From a virus: a stretch of DNA of 23,986 nt. Made by a program: the position numbers and the translations under genes. Of the stretch, positions 1 to 6,620 are shown in pieces (the stretch's first letter is position 1; each line of letters begins with the position of its first letter). The stretch spans positions 1 to 23,986 of the IMG/VR virus record IMGVR_UViG_3300031566_000366, one strand, 5' to 3'. A model generated the notes under the pieces. That model made no database searches, was not told the origin of the DNA, and saw only the letters and a list, made by a program, of their open reading frames with translations.

Positions 1-15
1 TGTTGTTAAAGACAT
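1..15 (-). CDS. Start of an unidentified gene cut by the window edge
   Basis: An ATG at 15-13 opens a frame reading Met-Ser-Leu-Thr-Thr before the window ends. An AGAGG ribosome binding site sits 7 nt upstream, just after the tail fibre stop codon. Spacing and binding site match the other genes here, so a real downstream gene is likely. Its product cannot be told from five residues. In T7-like genomes lysis genes often follow the fibre, but that is context only. Confidence 0.5.
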
Positions 16-28
16 AAGTTATCCTCTA

Positions 29-1924
29 TTATACAAAACCAAGCTGTGGTGTGCCGAGTAGAATGTTATCAGCTGCCTGAACAAAGTAAGGCACAATGTC
101 TACTGCACCTGCAGTGCCTGACAATGTAAGACCTGCGCCACCTGCAGTTTCCCAATCAGTTCCAAGAGATACTGTACGTGCTGCACCGCTATGAATAAAG
201 ATAAACACACCTGACATACCCGCAACTTCTGTTGATGGATTGTTTAGTGTAATGTTACCTGTAAGCGTCCATACAAAACTATTATATACATAAAGGTCTG
301 GTGTAACTGAACCAGTTTTACTTGCAGTTTCAACTTTACCTACAGTATTAGAACCTGCTAATATGTAGCTATCATTAACCTCAAGCATTTCTGCGCCACC
401 AGTTACAACACGCCATTGGTTTGCAGCGTGGAACTGCATATAGGTATCTGTGTCACCTTCTCGATAAATTGTGTCAGCAATGTAGATGTTATCTACTGCG
501 TTAAGATTGCCATTGATGTTAACACCTGTGCTGGTGGTTTCTAACTTCGGCACGTTGTTAAAGTTCAATTCAACTTTGCCATCCGATACACACTGTATCA
601 TCGTTTCGCCAGTGTACTTTTGTAGCGAAATGTTATTGCCTCTAATTAGAAATGTGCCGCTGGCATACGTTTCATCAATATATGCGTTTGCACCATCGTG
701 GTAAATTTGCAGTTTTCCAGAAGAAAAAGATGCTTTGTTGTTATCACCGAAGTTGATGTCACCTGTAACACTGCCGCCAGCTAGGGGTAAGCCACCAAGG
801 TTAGACAAAGCTGTTGACGCACTAGCAACATCAGATAAGTTATTAGCAGATGTGAGTAAGCCAGCCGTAGACACTGCCGCAACTTGCCAAGCCGAACCGT
901 TATAGACTTTCAACTCATTGCTGGTTGTGTTGAAATACAAGTCGCCAGTAGTCAGTGCGTTACCATCATTATCCACCGCTGGGTCTGAAGCAAATGCACC
1001 GAGGTAGGTGTCAGTGAAGTTATCTAATGCAAGTTCAGCCGCCGCTTGTGCCGCTTCTGCCGCAGTCTGCGCGGCTTCGGCATTTGTCTCAGCGGTTTCC
1101 GCATTTGTCTGCGCTGTTTCTGCTAAAGCCTGAGCCGCTTCTGCCGCCGCCTGGGCTGTCTCCGCATCATTGGCGTGGCCTTCTGCCGTAACCGCGCTGG
1201 CCGCCGCATTGGAGGCCTGGGTCGCCGCATATTCAGCATCAACCACTAAATCCCACTTAGCGGAGTCAGCGTTAGAACTGATAGGAGTAGTGCCGGAAGA
1301 TGTATGAGCCGTGTTACAACGATAAACATTGTAGTTGCTGGCGTCTTTCACCAGGTCACGAACCGTATATGATGTAGCCGCCGCCCAGTTTCCACGCCAG
1401 TTACCGATATCCTCACCGACAACCGGATTACCATTGGAGTCAAAAGCCAGAGTCTTGCCAGCCCGTGATGCCTTGGCAGGGAGCGTCATATCAACAACAC
1501 CGCCGTCAGCCACTAGGGCAGGGTCAAAGACTGGTGCCCTCATGCCACGACTACTCTCCTCACTGATCTGTTGGATCATGATGATCTGGCTATCAAGCTG
1601 TTCATTGAGAGACGCGGCTCTTAAATCACCAGCCGTCACAAAGTCAGTTGTCCGCTCAACGTCACGACCACCAACAATAACGATCTGATCATCTGCGTCA
1701 GGAGTTGTGGGGACATTAGTGCCAACCACAATAGTCACACTGCCTGTCCCATTAGCGTTGATTGTCACCGTGTAATCAGTGGTAAGGGTCAACACCTGGG
1801 CATTAAAATAGACGGCCAGGTCAGTCTGGCTAAGTATTTCAAAGGTAAATGCGTAAGGTCCCGTGCCAGCCGATCCACTGAACACTGCCCGTCTAGTTAC
1901 TGCATTGATACTATAATCTGCCAT
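29..1924 (-). CDS. Tail fibre protein with gp17-type N-terminus, carbohydrate-binding-like module and alanine-rich coiled coil
   Basis: This 631-aa protein probably forms the host-recognition fibre. Residues 1-130 resemble the T7 gp17 N-terminal domain that attaches fibres to the tail (motif YTVTINANGTGSVTIV near 51-66). Residues about 176-229 (W-x-G-x-W, then spaced Tyr, Cys-x-x-x-His-Thr-Ser and a final Trp) look like the small aromatic modules of the CBM5/12 carbohydrate-binding type. Residues 254-302 are seven contiguous heptads of pattern A-E-x-A-(Q/E)-x-x, expected to form a trimeric coiled coil. The rest is Gly/Ser/Asn/Thr-rich beta-type fibre sequence, including a LYFNTTSNELKVYNGSAW motif near 329-346. 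No chaperone or depolymerase active site was recognised. The ATG follows a GAGG site. The attachment domain is well supported; receptor binding is inferred. Confidence 0.9.
   Translation of the reverse strand: MADYSINAVTRRAVFSGSAGTGPYAFTFEILSQTDLAVYFNAQVLTLTTDYTVTINANGTGSVTIVVGTNVPTTPDADDQIVIVGGRDVERTTDFVTAGDLRAASLNEQLDSQIIMIQQISEESSRGMRAPVFDPALVADGGVVDMTLPAKASRAGKTLAFDSNGNPVVGEDIGNWRGNWAAATSYTVRDLVKDASNYNVYRCNTAHTSSGTTPISSNADSAKWDLVVDAEYAATQASNAAASAVTAEGHANDAETAQAAAEAAQALAETAQTNAETAETNAEAAQTAAEAAQAAAELALDNFTDTYLGAFASDPAVDNDGNALTTGDLYFNTTSNELKVYNGSAWQVAAVSTAGLLTSANNLSDVASASTALSNLGGLPLAGGSVTGDINFGDNNKASFSSGKLQIYHDGANAYIDETYASGTFLIRGNNISLQKYTGETMIQCVSDGKVELNFNNVPKLETTSTGVNINGNLNAVDNIYIADTIYREGDTDTYMQFHAANQWRVVTGGAEMLEVNDSYILAGSNTVGKVETASKTGSVTPDLYVYNSFVWTLTGNITLNNPSTEVAGMSGVFIFIHSGAARTVSLGTDWETAGGAGLTLSGTAGAVDIVPYFVQAADNILLGTPQLGFV
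1019..1165 (-). repeat. Seven tandem 21-bp coding repeats (heptad coiled coil in the fibre)
   Basis: Seven back-to-back 21-bp units encode heptads with alanine at positions 1 and 4 and Glu or Gln at positions 2 and 5. The DNA copies are imperfect. The repeat lies wholly inside the tail fibre gene and gives the alanine-rich coiled-coil rod; copy number changes here would alter rod length. Confidence 0.85.
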
Positions 1925-1953
1925 TTTTACACCTCACGGCCTTTGGTTGTTTT

Positions 1954-1982
1954 ACCATAAAAGCCAGGAAATTGCTAATCAA
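1954..1982 (-). promoter_or_regulatory. Possible sigma70-type promoter for the tail fibre gene
   Basis: In the 59-bp gap before the fibre gene, minus-strand TTGATT (1982-1977) and TATGGT (1959-1954) are separated by 17 bp. Each matches four of six consensus positions. The position, about 30 bp before the start codon, fits, but the match is modest and no terminator precedes it. Confidence 0.28.
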
Positions 1983-1983
1983 C

Positions 1984-4458
1984 CTAGCCACCTGTTACGC
2001 CCCATACGTTAGGTGGTCTGTCAGGAGTGAATTGACCTGGCCTCCACCAATACTCTTGGCCGTAATCTTTCATTCTATCTCTCTCTATCCTTCTAAATCG
2101 TCTCCTTGCTTTTGGGTCAGCCATCAAAGTCAACTGATCTAGAATGGCCCTCTCATAAGCCAGGCGCAAATAAAACGCTGATGACCCTGGCAGATTCCGG
2201 CCAAAGAACTGTATGGTCTCACGACCTATATTAGTCTCTTCTCCTTGTAGCCCCTGGACAAGATTGCCAAATGTCAGGCTCAAAAGGTCCTGGGCAAATG
2301 AGGTTCTTGGGCCTGAGATTGTTTCGCCAATGCCGCCGCCAAACTCATTAAGAGACGCATATAAGAAATCACCCATGATGCTAAGACCGCCACTAGCCAG
2401 AAGGGCCTTACCCCAGAACTCCGGTGAGTCCATTGGCAATTCATCACGACCCTTAGATATCTCTCTTAACTGTATTGCCAGGCCAGCCATTAAGGTTGTG
2501 CTTATGAGAAGGTCTGCTCCTATCGAGGCGCGGCTCTTGAGGCTGTTCCTAAACATAGCTGACTGAATGTTCCGGAGAAAAAACGTAACAGGGAAGTTCT
2601 TAAACATAGCTGTTGAACGGGTCATTTCCCCAGCTATGGTGCCAGGCCTAGTCTTTCCGGTCCAAAACACCCTACCCCTGACAGAGTTGTTTGGGACTGC
2701 CAAGTCGGTCATACCCTGGATCATCTCCATCATCTTGAAAGCCAGGTCCCTATCCACTTCCATTACCTCATCTGGTCGCAAGAACGTGGAGCCTTTGTGT
2801 GTATAAGGAGGCACATCCTTTAGCTTGGTCCACATTTCCTCAGTGAACCCGTATCTAGATAAGGTATCTTGCAATTCACCAGGTAGATTGCGCCATGGCT
2901 TTTTAGCATTATCAGCAATGAAGCCCATAAACTCCATGCCAAAGGCCCAACGTCCGGCCTGGGTAAATGGCGATAACAGAGTAACATTAAGAGCAAAGTT
3001 GCTGATATATTCACTAAACTTGTGACCCGTCATCTCGCCAGCATAACGTGACTTACTAAACGCAAACGCTGACCAATGCTCTGCAATAAGACCCATTCTC
3101 ACTGCCTGTTGCTTTGTAGCCTTGTTAGCCGTTAGCATTTGCAATGCGGCTTTAGTCGATGACTTAAATGTAGACATCCCAGCCATGCGCTTGGTAATCC
3201 TGGTGAAGTTAGGGTCAGTCGCAATAGCCAGGATAGATGTAGAGCCAAGGTAAGCTGATGTCAGGATATTCCCCAAAGTAGCCATAGTCCTGGCAACTGG
3301 CCCATTTACCGGAGCATTAGAGGTGCCAGTTATGTAGTCATACATTTCCTCAAACTTGTTAATTGAAGACTCAGCTTTTTCTGATGTTTTGTTATTACCA
3401 GCGGCGGCATCAGCAATCTTAGCGTCTCTCCTGACTTTGTTTTGCATAAACCTGATAGAAGAGTTGGGATTTGGCCCAAGTATTTCAAGAAAAGCCACAT
3501 CACGAGCCATCGTGTCTAGGTGACTAATCATAATAGTAAATGGGTCTCCGCCACCAAAACGCTCTTGATACTCTAGCCACATATCAGCGTTCTTAAATTT
3601 CAAGAAGCGATGATCCTGGCGGCGTCTTGCGAGTGACTTGCCCTGGCCTCCAACCGAACTCTCTTTAATTTTAGAAAAACCATCAGTAGAGATTGTGTCA
3701 TAAATCTCATCAAGAACGTCCTCAAGTTCAAGAGTGGTCATAGGCTTGTTAGTCTTAAAGCTGACCATGTTCTCAACATCTAGCTTATCTCTAATAAATG
3801 TTTTCCACTCAGTTCTGCCAGCTTTTCTTATGGTCAAACCATCATGTGCTGTCGGCATCCCCCAGTCTTTTCTTTTAACGATATCACCACCAGCTTTGTT
3901 AAATGACAGGCGCAAGAACTCTGCGGCTTTTGCCCAGGCTTGAGCCATCAATCTTGCAGACTCATCTCCAGTGTTTTCGCCAAACGCTTCTTTTACCATA
4001 GCCTTGGCCTTTGCTTTAGCTGGTTTGGTTGTGCGACCCAGGACTGCGGACTTACGCAACTCTGTAATGTTCTCATCCATCATAGCTTCAGCCATACCAC
4101 GCAGGGCACGTTGTCTTAACGTCACATTAGAGTAAGTGGCTTGGCCAGTGTAGTCTTGCTCAAGAAGGGCAATCATCCCTTCACCCTTGTTCTTGCCTTT
4201 ATAGCTATCAATGTTTTTAGCCAGGCGAGACTGAGCCGCACGTTGTAATATCATCCGGCGTTTGCTCTGGTACTTCTGATATTTGATAGTGTCAAAAGTA
4301 TCCACTGCCGCTTGTGCATTAGCTTGGGTATCAGACATACTTTTATTGGCTTTATTATCTACCTGGAAACTAATGAACATTTCACTAGCTTCTCGATGTT
4401 GAGCCTGGGTTATTTCGCCATTCTTTAAGGCGCGGTTTATACAGTCTAAAAATTCCAT
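1984..4458 (-). CDS. Large internal virion protein, gp16 C-terminal-like
   Basis: This 824-aa protein is probably part of the internal core and DNA-ejection channel. Its place before the fibre gene and after two other large internal proteins matches T7 gp16. The C-terminal about 130 residues contain a stretch with FGRNLPGSSAFY and a basic block ending in a W-W-x-P-G motif. This resembles the end of large internal virion proteins in many podoviruses. Hydrophobic stretches (around a TLGNILTSAYLG segment and an ISTTLMAGLAI segment) could enter the membrane. No lytic transglycosylase motif was found, so the gp16 enzyme domain is missing or elsewhere. The ATG at 4458 overlaps the previous stop as TAATG and is preferred to an upstream GTG at 4470 that has no separate binding site. 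Confidence 0.75.
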   Translation of the reverse strand: MEFLDCINRALKNGEITQAQHREASEMFISFQVDNKANKSMSDTQANAQAAVDTFDTIKYQKYQSKRRMILQRAAQSRLAKNIDSYKGKNKGEGMIALLEQDYTGQATYSNVTLRQRALRGMAEAMMDENITELRKSAVLGRTTKPAKAKAKAMVKEAFGENTGDESARLMAQAWAKAAEFLRLSFNKAGGDIVKRKDWGMPTAHDGLTIRKAGRTEWKTFIRDKLDVENMVSFKTNKPMTTLELEDVLDEIYDTISTDGFSKIKESSVGGQGKSLARRRQDHRFLKFKNADMWLEYQERFGGGDPFTIMISHLDTMARDVAFLEILGPNPNSSIRFMQNKVRRDAKIADAAAGNNKTSEKAESSINKFEEMYDYITGTSNAPVNGPVARTMATLGNILTSAYLGSTSILAIATDPNFTRITKRMAGMSTFKSSTKAALQMLTANKATKQQAVRMGLIAEHWSAFAFSKSRYAGEMTGHKFSEYISNFALNVTLLSPFTQAGRWAFGMEFMGFIADNAKKPWRNLPGELQDTLSRYGFTEEMWTKLKDVPPYTHKGSTFLRPDEVMEVDRDLAFKMMEMIQGMTDLAVPNNSVRGRVFWTGKTRPGTIAGEMTRSTAMFKNFPVTFFLRNIQSAMFRNSLKSRASIGADLLISTTLMAGLAIQLREISKGRDELPMDSPEFWGKALLASGGLSIMGDFLYASLNEFGGGIGETISGPRTSFAQDLLSLTFGNLVQGLQGEETNIGRETIQFFGRNLPGSSAFYLRLAYERAILDQLTLMADPKARRRFRRIERDRMKDYGQEYWWRPGQFTPDRPPNVWGVTGG

Positions 4459-6620
4459 TAGATTATACACCTCGACAAGCTGTTGACCATAGCCTCATCC
4501 TGGGCAAGTTGCGCCTTTACCTCGGCCCCAGTCATCTCTTTTGAAATAACCTGGTCGCCGTCCACCGTATCTACATATAGAATTTCATCATCTGGCATAT
4601 TTGCAAAGTCAGTTGATTGCTCTACCTGGTCAACAGTTGCGTCAATATCTTTTTCTGTAACACGGGTTTCCTGGGGCAGAGGACGCTCTATATCAGCCTC
4701 AGGGGCATCATCAGGTAGTCTACCCCTCTCAAGGTTTGCAGAGGCCTTGTTGGCCTTTGTATTAGCCTCAATGAATTGTTCTATTTTTGAAGCAACCGCT
4801 TGATCCTCGCCTGGCCTTCTGGGCTGTCCGCCCACTCCTGGACCTTCAAGTCTATCGCGTCTAAGTCGTAAATCGGTGCCTTCGAGGAGACCCCTGGTGT
4901 CTTCGATGACTGGCTTTGGGGCTGTTCTGGTTGTGGCATTGTTGTCGATGTGGGCGTAGCCATCTGCTAATCCTTCTCTCTTTAGATTGTTGTATGTGGA
5001 CATGGGCTTATCACCCACGCTCTTTAGGTAATTGTATGGGACATAACGGCCAGTATTGATAAACCTCTGTATCATGCGGCTCATAGCAACTTCTGCCTTG
5101 ACATCCATACCGACTACATCAATTTCATAGTCATAGTTTCTTAGGCGTTCAATAAGTTTCTTAATGCTTTTATCGTTACCGCCCACCTTTGGTATGACGA
5201 CATTGATACCATCACCTAATGCCTGGGCCAATGCGACTTCAGCTATTTGCGCTGACTCTTCATGAACAGCATTTGCCCCACGACCTTCAGCAAACTCTGG
5301 CATAAACTTCTTGGCCTCATCAGCATCAATGATTGCGGCATTATGTTTTCTGGCAATAGGATTAGCTATGCTTGACTTCCCTGCCGCCGGAGGCCCTAAA
5401 ACAATAATTGCTCTTTTACCAGCAACAATAGGAGTTTGAGGGACAGGCAACTTATCTGCGGTCCAAGCCAATATCTTAGCGTCATCATAGACACGTCTTA
5501 CTATGGATTGCGTACCAGTTATGTTTTGACCAGTAGCCGGATCAACAAAGCTACGGTTTAAGTCCCACTCAACACTGCCATAATTAGGTGCATTGATAGT
5601 TTCCGGTGTTTCTATAAGTGCTTGCTCAACGCTCTGTATGGCAGGGCTGTTAAGAATTGTCGCCTCATCAGCCCCACGATTTAAGTCATCTACTAAGTTG
5701 ACGACATCATCAGAAACACTATCAGGCGCAGAATATTGTAATGGCTGGTCTGTATTGTTAATCATATCAGGGCTTTGCGTCAGTTGATCTAGATCATCAA
5801 AAGCGTGATTAACTACGTCAACTTCTTTGCGCTTTAGATATCCAGCATCTGCTAATACATCTAAGCCCTTTGTTACTTGAGCATTTGTAAAGTGCAGAGC
5901 CTTTGAGCCGCCTGTAAGAACTGGAGGAACCGCCGCACCAAAAGTAAAGCCAGCCCCCACTGCGGTTAAGAAATCAGCATAGGTATAATCCATGCCCAAT
6001 TCATCATACCAGTCTGCGATACCAAGTTGCAAATAAGCCTCTGTCCCTGCACCAAGTAAGCCTTCTTTAAGCATCCTGGCCCCTATACCACCCTTTGCTC
6101 CCTTGCCTCTAAAGAAAAGCATTTGTTCAATAAAGACATCATCTGTCATGGCACCAGCCGTTTGGCCCAGGAAACTACCTAAAACACCCATCCAGGTCTG
6201 ACGCTCTGCCGCATCAGCCGATCTGGTCATTGACTCTCTGGCGTCATCATAGGCTAGTTCATATATTTTTTGCCCACTTAGGTCTGCATACTCCGGATAT
6301 ATATCAGGCCTTTCAGACACATACTCCGCCAGTTTCCCGACATTGGTATACATCTCTTCATCTGTGTAATGAACAGGGGCACCAGTGCCTGGGATATAGG
6401 CAGGGCTTCTGAATATTTTGCCTTCTCGCTCTTCAATAGCCGCAATGATTGGATCAATCTGTTTGTTGAGCAAAAGAACTTTACTATCAACATTCCCAGA
6501 CTGTATTTGTTCGTGCATTTGTATTGCAAAGGCTTCGCCAAAACCAATAGCCTCTCCACCAAATCGTGCAGGGATATCTCCTATTCCGGTATTGTTATAC
6601 TGCTCAAAGAATAAGGTCAT
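4458..6620 (-). CDS. Internal virion protein with an embedded zeta-toxin-like P-loop kinase domain
   Basis: This 720-aa protein lies between two internal virion proteins and overlaps the upstream one by 4 bp (ATGA), so it is probably a virion or ejection protein. Residues 1-300 contain glycine-rich hydrophobic stretches (around MGVLGSFLGQTAG and TAVGAGFTFGAAVPPVL) that could associate with membranes. Residues about 395-560 look like a zeta-toxin kinase: a hydrophobic strand then Walker A GPPAAGKSS (409-417, Lys415), an IIDADE acidic motif (Asp432, Asp434), a VHEES helix (452-456), and a later helix with Arg515 and Arg519 where zeta kinases place phosphate-binding arginines. The C-terminal 140 residues are acidic, Gln-rich and probably disordered. 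Zeta toxins phosphorylate UDP-N-acetylglucosamine; whether this one does is unknown. No epsilon-type antitoxin gene is adjacent. Confidence 0.8.
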   Translation of the reverse strand: MTLFFEQYNNTGIGDIPARFGGEAIGFGEAFAIQMHEQIQSGNVDSKVLLLNKQIDPIIAAIEEREGKIFRSPAYIPGTGAPVHYTDEEMYTNVGKLAEYVSERPDIYPEYADLSGQKIYELAYDDARESMTRSADAAERQTWMGVLGSFLGQTAGAMTDDVFIEQMLFFRGKGAKGGIGARMLKEGLLGAGTEAYLQLGIADWYDELGMDYTYADFLTAVGAGFTFGAAVPPVLTGGSKALHFTNAQVTKGLDVLADAGYLKRKEVDVVNHAFDDLDQLTQSPDMINNTDQPLQYSAPDSVSDDVVNLVDDLNRGADEATILNSPAIQSVEQALIETPETINAPNYGSVEWDLNRSFVDPATGQNITGTQSIVRRVYDDAKILAWTADKLPVPQTPIVAGKRAIIVLGPPAAGKSSIANPIARKHNAAIIDADEAKKFMPEFAEGRGANAVHEESAQIAEVALAQALGDGINVVIPKVGGNDKSIKKLIERLRNYDYEIDVVGMDVKAEVAMSRMIQRFINTGRYVPYNYLKSVGDKPMSTYNNLKREGLADGYAHIDNNATTRTAPKPVIEDTRGLLEGTDLRLRRDRLEGPGVGGQPRRPGEDQAVASKIEQFIEANTKANKASANLERGRLPDDAPEADIERPLPQETRVTEKDIDATVDQVEQSTDFANMPDDEILYVDTVDGDQVISKEMTGAEVKAQLAQDEAMVNSLSRCII
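4941..5438 (-). other. Zeta-toxin-like kinase domain (sub-region of the 720-aa virion protein)
   Basis: This marks residues about 395-560. Motif order matches the zeta family: Walker A with Lys415, the DADE acidic motif 18 residues after the P-loop, the conserved His-Glu-Glu helix, a strand (NVVIPKVGG), and an arginine-bearing helix followed by GRYVP. Canonical zeta proteins often have a D-G-T at the strand after the His-Glu-Glu helix; here it reads P-K-V-G-G, so substrate specificity may differ. Boundaries are estimates. Confidence 0.75.

Noticed and set aside
1019-1165. CRISPR-like or noncoding satellite repeat
   Set aside because: The 21-bp units are contiguous without spacers, keep the reading frame and encode heptads, so they are protein-coding repeats.
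4781-4963. Minus-strand frame of 60 codons inside the zeta-like virion gene
   Set aside because: It is in another frame of a long well-supported gene and has no binding site. A frameshift was considered, but the 720-aa frame is continuous and coherent on both sides.
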